A stretch of DNA of 64,000 nt, taken from the NCBI GenBank assembly GCA_902364975.1, contig CABJFQ010000002.1, forward strand, positions 62,001 through 126,000. Reading direction: 5' to 3'. Under the pieces are notes generated by a model. It saw only the letters and a program-made list of their open reading frames with translations, was not told the origin of the DNA and did not search any database. This document shows positions 52,611-62,335 of this stretch, one piece after another. A program made the position numbers and the translations under genes. This DNA is from Coriobacteriaceae bacterium. GTDB taxonomy: Bacteria; Actinomycetota; Coriobacteriia; Coriobacteriales; Coriobacteriaceae. Within the stretch, counting starts at the first letter, position 1; each line of letters starts with the position of its first letter.

Positions 52611-54827
52611 TTAGCCGACCGTATCGTCAGGCGTGGGCGAGGGGTCGGGAGTGGGCGTAGGCGTAGGCGTGCCGCCATCGCCGCCGGTCGAGCCACCAGT
52701 GGAGCCGCCCGTCGAGCCACCAGTGGAGCCGCCCGTCGAGCCACCGGTCGTACCGGTGCCGCCGGTGGTGTCGCCGCCCGTGGTCTCGGTGGTCGTGGTC
52801 GTCGTGGTAGTTGTTGTGGTGGTTTCCTCTTCCTCTTCGTCCTCGTCCTTGTCGTCGTTCTCCGACTTCTTGGTGTTGTTGGTGCCGTAGAACTTCCAGA
52901 CGCTGTTGTTCTTGTAGGTGGGCGCCGTTCCGGTCGCAAACTCCTCGCGCTCGGTACCGGTCAGAACGGTGTTCATAAACCGCTTAAAGACAGGCAGGTT
53001 GGTGCTGTCGCCCAGCAGGTCCGTGCCGTACTTTTGGATGGGGATCTCGCCCGCGGAATAGCCGGTCCACAGGGCGCACGCCAGCTGCGGGGTATAGCCG
53101 CAGAACCAAAGGTTGGTGGTGTTGTCGGTGGTGCCCGTCTTGCCGGCATAGGGCTGGTTGACACTCAGGGCGCCGGCAGCACCCGTACCGCTGCCCTTCA
53201 TGACGCCGGACAGAACATCGGTGACCGCGGCGGCCTCGCCCTCGGTAAGCACCTGTGAGGGATTGTCGGTGTGCTGGTACAGCACCGAACCGGTACGAGA
53301 ATCAATCTCGGTGATGGCGATCGGCTGGCGATAGTAGCCGCCGTTGGCAAACGTCGCGTAGGCGGCGGCCATCTCGAGTGGCGAGATCGAGCCGGTGCCG
53401 AGCGTCATGACGGGAACGTCCTCGATGTTGTCCTTGGCGGGGTCGATGCCGAGCTTTTTGACGAGCGAGATGATCTTGCTGTTGCCGACGGCTTCCGCCA
53501 CCTGGATGTAGCCGGTGTTGGAGGAGTATGCCGTCGCCTGCTTAAGCGTGATGTTGCCGTAGCTCTGGTTGGCGTAATTTTGGACCTCGGTCGTGGTGCC
53601 CTTGGCCTTGAGCGGCGAGTTGCAGTTGAGGGTGACGTTGGGGTTCATGCCGTTTTGGATGGCAGTTGCCAGCGTAAAGGCCTTAAAGGTGGAGCCGACG
53701 GGACGCTTGGCCGTGGCATGGTTTACGTGGTTCTCGTCGGCGTTGTAGTCGTAGCCGCCCACCATGCACTTGATGTAGCCGGTCTTGGGGTCGACGACGA
53801 CCATGCCCATGTCCAGGCCGTCAAGCGAGAGCGTGTCGAGCTGCTCGCGGACGGCATTCTCTGCCACCTGCTGCATCGTGGGGTCGATGGTGGTCTTGAC
53901 GGTCAGGCCGCCCTTAAAGAGCACGTCGGTCGAGAACTCCTGCTCCAGCAGCTGCTTGACGTAGGAGACAAAGTAGGGCTGCGAGTATACGTCGACGCCG
54001 CTGCCCGAGATTTCGGTCACATTGAGGGTGATGGGCTCGGCCTGTGCGGCATCGTGCTCCTCCTGGGTGATGTGGCCCAGGCGCAGCATGTTGTCGAGAA
54101 CCTTGTTGCGGCGAGACAGTGCCAGATCGGGATTGACCGTGGGGTCGTACTGCGAAGGCGAGTTGGGAAGGCCGATGAGTAGCGCGGCCTCGCTCAGGGT
54201 GAGGTCGGCGGCGCTCTTGGACAGATAGGTCTCGGCTGCGGCCTCGATGCCGTAGGCGCCGTGGCCGTAATAGATGGTGTTGAGGTACATCATGAGGATC
54301 TCGTCTTTGGAGTACATGTCCTCCATCTTGATGGCGATGTAGGCCTCGCGCACCTTACGCTCAATGGTCGAGTCGAATTGCTCCTCCTGCAGGATGGTGT
54401 TGCGCACAAGCTGCTGGGTGATCGTCGAGGCGCCTTCGTGCCCGCCGCCGAGGGTTGCCACCGCAGCACGCGCGATACCCCACAGGTCGATACCGCCGTG
54501 CTCGTAGAAGCGCTCGTCCTCGACGTCAACGGTGCCCTGCAGCACGTAGGGGGAGACCTCGTCCTTGGTGATGGATTTGCGGTTTTGCGTGTAGAAGCTC
54601 GCGATCTTGTTGCCGTTACAGTCGACGATCTCGGTGGGCTCGCTCACCAGATACGCGTTGGCGTCGGTGTAGTCGGGCAGATCGGACAGCCAGCGGTTGA
54701 CGTTACCGACCATGCCGATGCCAAACGCCACGCCCGCAATCAGCAGAAAGCCCAAAAACGAGAGCAGGATTATGGGCAGGGCGTGCGTCTTTGAACGGCT
54801 GTGTCCCTGTCGTTGGCGAGGACCCAT
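52611..54827 (-). CDS. Class A penicillin-binding protein (transglycosylase/transpeptidase)
   Basis: 738 residues from ATG 54827, which has GGAGG upstream. A short basic N-terminus and one membrane anchor (LPIILLSFLGFLLIAGVAFG) are followed by a GT51 domain with EDERFYEHGGIDLW (103-116) and GASTITQQLVRN, then a transpeptidase with SxxK in GSTFK near 378, SSN, and KTG near 560. It polymerises and crosslinks peptidoglycan outside the membrane. The extracellular tail is low-complexity: a Thr run, then tandem GGST units, then Pro/Thr. Confidence 0.95.
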   Translation of the reverse strand: MGPRQRQGHSRSKTHALPIILLSFLGFLLIAGVAFGIGMVGNVNRWLSDLPDYTDANAYLVSEPTEIVDCNGNKIASFYTQNRKSITKDEVSPYVLQGTVDVEDERFYEHGGIDLWGIARAAVATLGGGHEGASTITQQLVRNTILQEEQFDSTIERKVREAYIAIKMEDMYSKDEILMMYLNTIYYGHGAYGIEAAAETYLSKSAADLTLSEAALLIGLPNSPSQYDPTVNPDLALSRRNKVLDNMLRLGHITQEEHDAAQAEPITLNVTEISGSGVDVYSQPYFVSYVKQLLEQEFSTDVLFKGGLTVKTTIDPTMQQVAENAVREQLDTLSLDGLDMGMVVVDPKTGYIKCMVGGYDYNADENHVNHATAKRPVGSTFKAFTLATAIQNGMNPNVTLNCNSPLKAKGTTTEVQNYANQSYGNITLKQATAYSSNTGYIQVAEAVGNSKIISLVKKLGIDPAKDNIEDVPVMTLGTGSISPLEMAAAYATFANGGYYRQPIAITEIDSRTGSVLYQHTDNPSQVLTEGEAAAVTDVLSGVMKGSGTGAAGALSVNQPYAGKTGTTDNTTNLWFCGYTPQLACALWTGYSAGEIPIQKYGTDLLGDSTNLPVFKRFMNTVLTGTEREEFATGTAPTYKNNSVWKFYGTNNTKKSENDDKDEDEEEEETTTTTTTTTTTTETTGGDTTGGTGTTGGSTGGSTGGSTGGSTGGSTGGDGGTPTPTPTPDPSPTPDDTVG
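52687..52750. repeat. Tandem repeat coding the Gly-Ser-Thr tail of the PBP
   Basis: A unit of about 24 bp (GAGCCACCAGTGGAGCCGCC-type) is repeated at least twice and with further partial copies, coding STGGSTGG on the minus strand. Such repeats can change in number by slippage. Confidence 0.7.
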
Positions 54828-54989
54828 ATATTGACCTCCAGGTATGTCGTGCCAGACGGTGGATGTGCCGTCGGGGCAGGATGGACATAAGTTATTACAC
54901 GATAAACCAAACGGGGCGCGCGAGGCCTCGTGTATGCTGGAAGACGGCATTTTTCAGAGTGAATGCATACCTTGGTAAGGAGTTTGTCG

Positions 54990-56966
54990 ATGGCGATTCG
55001 GACGATGGGGCCGAGCGGACAATACGAGACTGGATTGGATGCTGCCGGTGCGGCGCTGCCCGAGCTGCTGGCGCCGGCGGGCGGACTCGACCAGATGCTT
55101 GCGGCCATCGCCGCGGGTGCCGATGCCATCTATGCGGGGTTGGGCGGCTTTAACGCCCGTGTGAGTGCGCACGGTTTTACCGACGACGAGTTTGCACGCG
55201 GCTGCGCCGTGGCGCATGCCCATGGCGTGCGTGTGTACGTAACGCTCAACGTGTTCGTATTTGACGACGAGTTGTCCGACGCGGTGGCGTTGGGAGCTCA
55301 TGCACTAGAGCTGGGCGCCGATGCTCTGATTGTCGCCGATGCCGGGTTGGCCTGCGCGCTGCGCGCGGCGATTCCCGGGGTCGAGATTCACCTGTCCACG
55401 CAGGCGGGCGCTCATAGCGAAGGCGCCGTGCGGCTTGCCGCCGATGAGCTGGGGGTCGAACGCGTGACGACGGCACGCGAGCTGACGGTCGACGAGATTG
55501 CCTCCTTGTGCGGTACGGGCGTGCCTATCGAGGTGTTCTGCCACGGGGCCATCTGCATTGGCTACTCGGGTGCTTGTGAGTTCTCAGCCCTGAGACGCGG
55601 GCGCTCGGCGATGCGCGGGGAATGCACACAGCCGTGCCGTCTGGCGTACGACCTGGTGGACGAGGCGGGACAGAGCGTTGTCGCCGTCGAGGGAGATCGC
55701 CTGCTGTGCCCGCGCGACTATCTGGGTATTGCGCATCTGCCCGAGCTTGTAGATGCCGGCGTGGCGTCGCTCAAGATCGAGGGGCGCATGAAGAATCCCG
55801 ACTACGTCTTTAACGTGGTGCGGGTGTGGCGCCGGGCGCTCGATATGCTGTGCGACGGCGCGTGGGACCCCGGTGCCGTGGAAGAGCTTGAACGCGAGCT
55901 GGGCCGGTCGTTCAACCGCGGGTTTACCGACGCGTATCTGCGGGGGCGTTCGGGCGCCGAGCTTATGAGCTTTGAGCGTGCGATCAACCAAGGTGTGCGC
56001 GTGGGACGCCTGGTGGCCGTTGGCCACGAGGAAGTGACCGTCGAGCTCGATGCCGCCGTGGCGGCGGGTGACACGCTCGAGATTCGGTTCTATCCGGGTG
56101 CCGACGCGCGTCCCGATGTGCCCAAGCGCTGGCCGCAGGTGCCCTGCCCGGTGGATGCCGCAGCGGGGAAGCGCGTCGTCGTGCATTGCAAGCGTAAGGT
56201 GGACGCGGGCTGCGAGGTGTACCTGATTCGCAGTGCCGGCGTGCTGGGGCAAACGGCAACGGTGTTGGAGCGCATGCGGGCCGAGGCAGATGCGGTCGCG
56301 CCTGTTGAGCGGTCCGTTGAGGTGCTGCCGTTTGAGGGCGTTCTGGCAGATGTCGATGTGCCGACGGAGTTGGCGGGGCCGGCGGAGCCGGCAAAGCATG
56401 AGGCTTTTGCCCGTATGGTCTTTGCTTGGGAGCTGATGGATGTGGATCCGCGTGATGAGCGGGATCTGTCCGATGCAACGGTGGTGCTTGACGAGGTGTG
56501 CCGCACGGGTGACGCTGACCGGACCCGCTCACTGACACAGCGTGCCGGGCGCGTCGTCTGCCGCAACCTAGGACAGGTGGTGATCGCTCGCGAGCTGGGC
56601 GTGACGTTTGACGTGGCGGCGCCGGTGTTCTGCGCGAATCGGGCCACGCTTGCCTGGCTGCGCGAACTCGGTGCGGGGCGGGTGTACTTGCCGGCCGAGT
56701 TGCTCGGCAATGATGCGGAGCGTATTGCCGAACTGGCTGCTGAACCCGGCGTCTGGGGTCCGGTCGACGCCGATCGTCCCGAGCTTATGGTGTGCGAGCA
56801 CTGCCTGCTGACCGCCGAGGGCGTCTGCGCTACCGATGCGACGGGACAGGTCCGTTGCCGCGACTGCTTGCGTCGTCGGCGGGTACGCTATCTGGTCGAG
56901 CGTGACGGTACACGTCTGCCGGTCGCCGTTGACGCGTGCGGCAGGACGAGGATTTTCCTGTCGTAG
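54990..56966 (+). CDS. Peptidase U32 family protein, paralog (TrhP-like)
   Basis: 658 residues from ATG 54990 with TAAGGAG upstream. The signature EVFCHGAICIGYSGACEFS with GECTQPCRLAYDL is in the first third. The C-terminal Cys-rich ending (CEHCLLTAEGVC...CRDC) may hold iron-sulfur. It shares the LLAPAGG start and domain order with the 831-residue protein at 10720-13215 but is shorter. TrhP-type tRNA 5-hydroxyuridine formation is likely for at least one. It sits upstream of tyrS. Confidence 0.87.
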   Translation: MAIRTMGPSGQYETGLDAAGAALPELLAPAGGLDQMLAAIAAGADAIYAGLGGFNARVSAHGFTDDEFARGCAVAHAHGVRVYVTLNVFVFDDELSDAVALGAHALELGADALIVADAGLACALRAAIPGVEIHLSTQAGAHSEGAVRLAADELGVERVTTARELTVDEIASLCGTGVPIEVFCHGAICIGYSGACEFSALRRGRSAMRGECTQPCRLAYDLVDEAGQSVVAVEGDRLLCPRDYLGIAHLPELVDAGVASLKIEGRMKNPDYVFNVVRVWRRALDMLCDGAWDPGAVEELERELGRSFNRGFTDAYLRGRSGAELMSFERAINQGVRVGRLVAVGHEEVTVELDAAVAAGDTLEIRFYPGADARPDVPKRWPQVPCPVDAAAGKRVVVHCKRKVDAGCEVYLIRSAGVLGQTATVLERMRAEADAVAPVERSVEVLPFEGVLADVDVPTELAGPAEPAKHEAFARMVFAWELMDVDPRDERDLSDATVVLDEVCRTGDADRTRSLTQRAGRVVCRNLGQVVIARELGVTFDVAAPVFCANRATLAWLRELGAGRVYLPAELLGNDAERIAELAAEPGVWGPVDADRPELMVCEHCLLTAEGVCATDATGQVRCRDCLRRRRVRYLVERDGTRLPVAVDACGRTRIFLS

Positions 56967-57062
56967 GTGCCGCGTCGCGTCAGTTTGTTATCATATGAGA
57001 GTTTATGGACTTCCAGCACCGCCGTATCCGGTGAGGGTGCTATAGCAAAAGGAGGATACCCA

Positions 57063-58274
57063 ATGCTGTCTGTTGACGAGCAAATGCGTATCATCACCTC
57101 GGGCGCTGCGAAGATCGTCCCCGAGGCCGACCTTCGTAAGAAGCTTGAGAAGGGCGAGCCCCTCAACATCAAGCTCGGCGTCGACCCCACCAGCCCCGAC
57201 CTGCACCTGGGCCATGCCGTGCCGCTGCGCAAGATGCGCCAGTTCCAGGACCTGGGCCACAACGTCACCCTTATCATCGGCAACGGCACCGCGCTGATCG
57301 GCGACCCCTCGGGCAAGAACTCCACCCGCCCGCAGCTTTCGCAGGAGCAGATCGAGGCCAATGCCGAGACCTACGTGAGCCAGGCCATGAAGATCCTGGA
57401 CCCCGAGAAGACCACCATCGTGCACAACGGTGACTGGATTCTGTCGATGGATCTGGCCGGTCTGCTGCAGGTGTGCTCCAAGTTCACCGTTGCCCGCATC
57501 CTTGAGCGCGACGACTTTACCAAGCGCTACCAGTCTCAGACGCCGATCGCCCTGCATGAGTTCCTGTATCCCGTGATGCAGGCCTTCGACTCTGTGCAGA
57601 TCAAGGCCGACGTGGAGATGGGTGGCACCGATCAGCTCTTCAACCTGCTCGCCGGCCGCGAGCTCATGGAGAAGATGGGCATGGAGCCCCAGATCGCGCT
57701 CACCATGCCGCTGCTCGAGGGCACCGATGGCGTTCGTAAGATGTCCAAGTCCTATGGCAACTACATCGGCCTGACCGACGCCCCCAAGGATATGTTCGGC
57801 AAGACCATGTCCATCCCCGACGAGATGATCGGCAAGTACTATCGTCTGGCCAGCTCGCTCACCCCGGCCGAGGTCGACAAGATCGACGCCGCTTTGGCCG
57901 ATGGCTCTGCCGACCCCTATGAGCTCAAGCGTGCCCTGGGCCGCGACCTGTGCGACACCTACCACGGCGCCGGTGCCGGCGACGAGGCTCAGGCCGAGTT
58001 CGACCGCGTGTTCAAGGAAGGCCAGCTCGCCGACTTCCCCGAGAAGCATGTCGAGCTGACCGTCAACGACGAGGGCCAGATCTACCTCGCAGGCCTGCTT
58101 AAGGACCTGGGCCTTTCGGCGAGCGCCGGCCAGGCCCGTCGCGATATCGACGGCGGCGGCGTCAAGATTAATGGCGAGGCCGTGGCTCCCAAGAGCTACA
58201 ACATCGACCCCAGCGCGCTCAAGCTGGGCGACACCCTCTCCGTAGGCAAGCGCAAGGGCTTCAAGTTGGTCTAA
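57063..58274 (+). CDS. tyrS: Tyrosyl-tRNA synthetase
   Basis: 403 residues from ATG 57063, with AGGAGG 7 nt before. HIGH-like HLGH is near residue 47 and KMSKS near 227. The C-terminal S4-like domain (GLSASAGQARRDIDGGGVKI) binds tRNA. No T-box leader is seen in the 96-bp gap upstream. A strong terminator follows. Confidence 0.96.
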   Translation: MLSVDEQMRIITSGAAKIVPEADLRKKLEKGEPLNIKLGVDPTSPDLHLGHAVPLRKMRQFQDLGHNVTLIIGNGTALIGDPSGKNSTRPQLSQEQIEANAETYVSQAMKILDPEKTTIVHNGDWILSMDLAGLLQVCSKFTVARILERDDFTKRYQSQTPIALHEFLYPVMQAFDSVQIKADVEMGGTDQLFNLLAGRELMEKMGMEPQIALTMPLLEGTDGVRKMSKSYGNYIGLTDAPKDMFGKTMSIPDEMIGKYYRLASSLTPAEVDKIDAALADGSADPYELKRALGRDLCDTYHGAGAGDEAQAEFDRVFKEGQLADFPEKHVELTVNDEGQIYLAGLLKDLGLSASAGQARRDIDGGGVKINGEAVAPKSYNIDPSALKLGDTLSVGKRKGFKLV

Positions 58275-58301
58275 CGAGCAAGTTGACCTCACAAGTGCAA
58301 C

Positions 58302-58339
58302 AAGGCCGCAGCCGGAACGATTCCGACTGCGGCCTTTTT
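58302..58339 (+). terminator. Intrinsic terminator after tyrS
   Basis: AAGGCCGCAG pairs with CTGCGGCCTT, with an inner CGGAA/TTCCG pair, followed by T's. Confidence 0.9.
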
Positions 58340-58340
58340 G

Positions 58341-58413
58341 GCACTTGGGGACGTTCCTTTTGTGCCGGCACTTTGGGACACTCCTTGTCATTGGTGCAAA
58401 GCAACCTGTCCCC
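58341..58413. repeat. Dispersed intergenic repeat, copy 2
   Basis: TTGGGGACGTTCCTTTTGTG, CGGCACTTTGGGACACTCCT and a closing CCTGTCCCC. The same family as 7761-7830. It precedes the adenine deaminase gene. Confidence 0.6.
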
Positions 58414-58549
58414 ATCGCGCCAAGCGGCGTGTGCCGTTAAGCGGAGGGGCGTATTGTTGGCCCATCGTTTGGGCATACAATGGCTATTGGCTTGCTGCGG
58501 TGAAGGCTCGTCCGCTCCGCAGCTGTTTTCTACGGTTAAAGGAGTATGT

Positions 58550-60370
58550 ATGTCCGTTGAGGTCATGAGGTCTGTGATCGAGGCCGCCGAGGGTCGCGTG
58601 CCCGTCGACACGCTGTTTACCAATGCGCAGATTGTCGACGTGTACGGTCAGCGCGTGGCGCGTGGCAGCGTTGCCGTCAAGGACGGCGTAATCGTCGGCG
58701 TGCTCTACAACGGTCGCGACGATGCCGCCGGTACCTATGAGGCTGCCGAGGTTATCGACTGCCAGGGTCGCTATCTCGCCCCCGGTTTTATCGACGGACA
58801 TCTGCACATTGAGTCCTCGAACATCCGCCCCGCCGAGTATGCGCGCATGGCGGCGACGCGCGGTACCACCACCGCCATTGCCGACAGCCACGAGATTGCC
58901 AACGTGGCGGGCCTCGACGGCCTACGCTTTATGATCGAGGACGGTCGTCGCGCGCCCATTTCCATCAAGTACATGATGCCCTCGTGCGTGCCCGCACTGC
59001 CCGATGAGCAGGCCGGTGCCGTCATCACCGCCGCCGATATGCAGGCGTTTTTTGGCGAGCATCCGGGCGATGTCTTTGGTCTGGGCGAGATGATGAACCT
59101 GCCGGGCGTCTTTATGGCCGATCCCGAGACCTGCGCTCGCATCGATGCTGCCAACCAGACGCCGTCAAAGCAGGTCGATGGCCATGCTCCGCTCGTTGCC
59201 GGCAAGGATCTCAACGCCTATGCTGCAGCGGGTATTATCGCCGACCACGAGTCGACGATTCCCGAGGAGGCGCTCGACAAGCTGTCTCGTGGCATGTACG
59301 TGATGCTGCGCGAGGGTACGTGCAGCCATGACCTGGCCAACCTGTCGCCGATGCTGCTGGAGAATCCCGCGCGCGCCCGCCGCTGTTGCTTTGCGACTGA
59401 CGACCGCGCCCCTTCCGATGCGCTTGCGACCGGCATGATCGACAATGCCTGCCGCGTGGCGATTGAGGCCGGTATCGACCCCGTGGTCGCTATCTCTATG
59501 GCGTCCCTCTCCACGGCCGAGGCGTTTGGCCTGGATCACGGCTGCCGCGACCCGCATGAGCTACGTGGTGCGATTGCCCCGGGTAAGCGTGCCGACCTGC
59601 TGGTGCTCAATGACCTGACGTTTGCCACGGCTCCGCATCGCGTATATGCCGCCGGTGCTCTGGTGGCGCAGGACGGCACCTTTGTGGGCGAGATCGCACC
59701 CGAGATGGCCGAGGTTGCGGCCCTTGCCGATGAGCTGCGCGCCTCTGTTAAGCTGCCGAAGCTTTCGCTCGACGTATTCGACTATGCCTTTAAGCCGGGC
59801 GAGGCCGTGATTGACGTGGTGCCGGGTAAGGCCATCACGGGTATGGCTCGCCCCGAGAGTGTCGAGGGCCTGCGCCGCATTATGCTGATCGAGCGCCACG
59901 GCCGCGGCGTGTCACTGCAGGCCGAGGGTGCCGACGGTGATGGCCCTGCGGGCCTGGGTCTTGTTGGCAAGCACATCGGTCGCGGCTGGGTGCGCGGCTT
60001 TACCATCACGGGCGGTGCCATCGCCTCGACGATCGGCCACGATTCGCACAACGTGTGCGTGGTGGGCGACAACGCGGCCGATATGATGGCTGCCGTCGAG
60101 GCTGTTGGCCAGGGCGGTCACGTGCTGGTACGCGATGGCGAGGTCGTAGCGCGCATCCCGCTGGCGCTCGGTGGCCTGATGAGCGAGGGCGCGGCCGAGG
60201 ACGTGGCGGCGCAGCACGACGACTTTATGGTCAAGGCGCGCGCCATGGGTATTGAGCCGCCGCTCGACCCCATCATGGGCATCATCTTCCTGCCCCTGCC
60301 GGTCATCCCGACGCTTCGCATCCGTCCCGAGGGCATGTTCGACGTCACGACCTTCACCTACGCCGACTAG
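58550..60370 (+). CDS. ade: Adenine deaminase
   Basis: 606 residues from ATG 58550 after AAAGGAG. Metal motifs are DGHLHIESS, DSHEIANV and CFATDDRAP, typical of the AdeC-type adenine deaminase, which makes hypoxanthine. It is not next to the purine cluster but would feed it. The C-terminal domain (PVIPTLRIRPEGMFDVTTF) is complete. Confidence 0.92.
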   Translation: MSVEVMRSVIEAAEGRVPVDTLFTNAQIVDVYGQRVARGSVAVKDGVIVGVLYNGRDDAAGTYEAAEVIDCQGRYLAPGFIDGHLHIESSNIRPAEYARMAATRGTTTAIADSHEIANVAGLDGLRFMIEDGRRAPISIKYMMPSCVPALPDEQAGAVITAADMQAFFGEHPGDVFGLGEMMNLPGVFMADPETCARIDAANQTPSKQVDGHAPLVAGKDLNAYAAAGIIADHESTIPEEALDKLSRGMYVMLREGTCSHDLANLSPMLLENPARARRCCFATDDRAPSDALATGMIDNACRVAIEAGIDPVVAISMASLSTAEAFGLDHGCRDPHELRGAIAPGKRADLLVLNDLTFATAPHRVYAAGALVAQDGTFVGEIAPEMAEVAALADELRASVKLPKLSLDVFDYAFKPGEAVIDVVPGKAITGMARPESVEGLRRIMLIERHGRGVSLQAEGADGDGPAGLGLVGKHIGRGWVRGFTITGGAIASTIGHDSHNVCVVGDNAADMMAAVEAVGQGGHVLVRDGEVVARIPLALGGLMSEGAAEDVAAQHDDFMVKARAMGIEPPLDPIMGIIFLPLPVIPTLRIRPEGMFDVTTFTYAD

Positions 60371-60375
60371 TCATC

Positions 60376-60410
60376 GGGGACGTTCTTAAACGACTAGCCG
60401 TCGGGGTGGC
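60376..60410. repeat. Dispersed intergenic repeat, partial copy 3
   Basis: CGGGGACGTTCTTAAACG and following bases, directly after the adenine deaminase stop. It matches only the front part of the repeat. Confidence 0.4.
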
Positions 60411-60568
60411 GTGTCGCCTGACGCTGCGGCCGTGGGACATCCGGCGCGCGTGAGCTATTTGCTAGGTCCTTGTAACGTTTACGCCCGCAGAGTCTTATCT
60501 GAGCTCCTTTTGGGTACGGTGATTTTGGATATACGTCCGATTCCATCAAGCCCGAAGGGAGCTTTTCT

Positions 60569-61363
60569 ATGTTTAAACTGATTGCATCCGATATGGACGG
60601 CACGTTGCTTGATGAGAATAGCCAGGTACCGCCCGAGACATATGAGCTGATTGAGGCCCTGCGCGAGCATGGCGTGCACTTTGCTGCGTCCTCGGGCCGC
60701 CGTTACGACCGCCTATGCGAGTTCTTTGCGCCCGTTCGCGACAAGATGGACTTTGTCGCGGCGAATGGTGCGCAGGTCTATGCAGAAGGGGTTGAGGTCG
60801 ATCGCGAGGTATATTCTCATCTCGCCGTCCGCAAGCTCGCGCGCACGGTCAAGATGTTTCCTAACATGCATCTGGCGCTCTTTGATCGCACCAAGTCCTT
60901 TTTGCTCGACGACGAGGACAAATTTGTCCGCGAGATCGACAAAGATCTGCCCAACGCCGAACGCATTTGGGGACTGCCCGATCCGCATGTGAATATCATC
61001 AAGGCATCGATTATCTGCGATGACGGCAACGTGATGGACAACGCCTACGTGTTGCAGCGCGAGCTGGGCGACCTGTTCTCTTTCGCGCCTTCGGGCAACG
61101 CGTGGATCGATGCCATGCAGCCCGGTGTGTCGAAGGCCTCGGGCATCGCACAGCTTGCGGAGCATTACGGCATTGGACGCGACGAGATCATGGCGTTTGG
61201 CGACTCGATGAACGACTACGAGATTATTCGCTTTGTCGGCACGGGCTGCGCGATGGAAAACGCGCGCCCCGCGCTCAAAGCGGTTGCCGATCGCGTCGTA
61301 GGCTGCAACCGCGACCACGCTGTTCAACAGGAGCTTCGTCACGTGCTAGAGGGCCTCGCTTAA
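60569..61363 (+). CDS. Cof-type HAD-superfamily phosphatase
   Basis: 264 residues. Catalytic DMDGTLLDE at residues 8-16, a C2b-type cap, and late FGDSMNDYEII with Asp residues. These enzymes dephosphorylate sugar or nucleotide phosphates and often act as housekeeping phosphatases. Substrate unknown. GAAGGGAGC precedes the ATG. It converges with another HAD gene on the opposite strand. Confidence 0.9.
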   Translation: MFKLIASDMDGTLLDENSQVPPETYELIEALREHGVHFAASSGRRYDRLCEFFAPVRDKMDFVAANGAQVYAEGVEVDREVYSHLAVRKLARTVKMFPNMHLALFDRTKSFLLDDEDKFVREIDKDLPNAERIWGLPDPHVNIIKASIICDDGNVMDNAYVLQRELGDLFSFAPSGNAWIDAMQPGVSKASGIAQLAEHYGIGRDEIMAFGDSMNDYEIIRFVGTGCAMENARPALKAVADRVVGCNRDHAVQQELRHVLEGLA

Positions 61364-61368
61364 TCCGA

Positions 61369-61397
61369 CAGCTGGGGACGTTCCTTTTCTGCCGGGT
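61369..61397. repeat. Dispersed intergenic repeat, copy 4
   Basis: CTGGGGACGTTCCTTTTCTG followed by CCGGG, right after the HAD gene. Same family as copies 1 and 2. Confidence 0.55.
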
Positions 61398-61405
61398 TGC
61401 TGCTG

Positions 61406-62248
61406 CTAGGCGAGGGCGGCCATGATGGTGCGGGCGACGCCGTCGTGGTCGTTGTCGTATTCGGTGATGGCGTCGGCGGCCTCGCGGTCCTCGGGCTCGG
61501 CGTTGATCATGGCCATGCCGTGGCCCGCTGCCTGCAGCATGGGGATGTCGTTGATGTTGTCGCCGAACGACCAGGCGTCGGCGAGACGCTCGCCCAGGTG
61601 CTCACATAGCCACGTGAGGGCCGTTCCCTTGGTGGCTCCCTCGCCCATGACCTCGATATTCATGGCGTACGAACGCGTGACCTCGATGCCTTCGAGCGTG
61701 TCGAGCGCTGCCGCGATGGCGTCGCGATCGGCTGGGTCGTGCCAGTACATGGCGATGCGTTCGAGTGTCTCGACTCCGTCGATCTTGCTGTCGATATCCA
61801 TGTCGATCGGCGTTCGCGTGCGCTTGAGCGAAGCTGCGATGTGGGGGTCGCCGCCGCAGAATTCGTCCAGGCGCTCGTAGAGCGAGCGGGGGAGGAAGCA
61901 CTGCCCGTCCGCGAAGATATCGAAGGTCACATCGTGGCCGGCGGCAATGCTATGGACGCGGTGGGCGATGGCGCGGTCGAGCGGTCGGCTCAAAATGCGC
62001 GTAGCACGTGAGGCATCGGTGGGCGTACCGTCGTCGAGCTGCCAGACGCTGGCACCGTTGGCGCAGACCGCGTAGTGTACGGCGGGGTGGGCGAGGATGG
62101 GCTCAAAGATGCCCGACAGCGGGCGCCCCGTGCAGGGCACAAACTCAACACCGCGGCGCGCAAGCTCGTCGAGCATCGTCCAGGTGGCGTCGCTCATCTG
62201 CTTATCGCTCGTCAGCAGCGTTCCATCCATATCGGAAAACACAATCAT
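61406..62248 (-). CDS. HAD-superfamily (Cof-like) hydrolase
   Basis: 280 residues; begins MIVFSDMDGTLLTSDKQM, with the nucleophile Asp in FSDMDGTL. The cap is present, and SFGDNINDIPMLQ near the end carries the metal-binding Asp. The same broad family as the 60569-61363 gene but clearly different. Start ATG 62248 has AGAAAGGG upstream. Substrate not known. Confidence 0.9.
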   Translation of the reverse strand: MIVFSDMDGTLLTSDKQMSDATWTMLDELARRGVEFVPCTGRPLSGIFEPILAHPAVHYAVCANGASVWQLDDGTPTDASRATRILSRPLDRAIAHRVHSIAAGHDVTFDIFADGQCFLPRSLYERLDEFCGGDPHIAASLKRTRTPIDMDIDSKIDGVETLERIAMYWHDPADRDAIAAALDTLEGIEVTRSYAMNIEVMGEGATKGTALTWLCEHLGERLADAWSFGDNINDIPMLQAAGHGMAMINAEPEDREAADAITEYDNDHDGVARTIMAALA

Positions 62249-62273
62249 TCGATGCAGCCCTTTCTACTGGCAT

Positions 62274-62311
62274 AAAAAGCGTGGCCGAGGGCGGTGATGC
62301 CCTGGCCACGC
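62274..62311 (-). terminator. Intrinsic terminator after citrate synthase
   Basis: GCGTGGCC (62279-62286) pairs with GGCCACGC (62304-62311), and the minus strand continues with TTTTT. Confidence 0.85.
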
Positions 62312-62335
62312 TCGGGTTCTATAACGGTCCGCGTC

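Noticed and set aside
56967..57062. T-box riboswitch before tyrS
   Set aside because: Only 96 bp lie between the genes; no T-box sequence or antiterminator pair is present.
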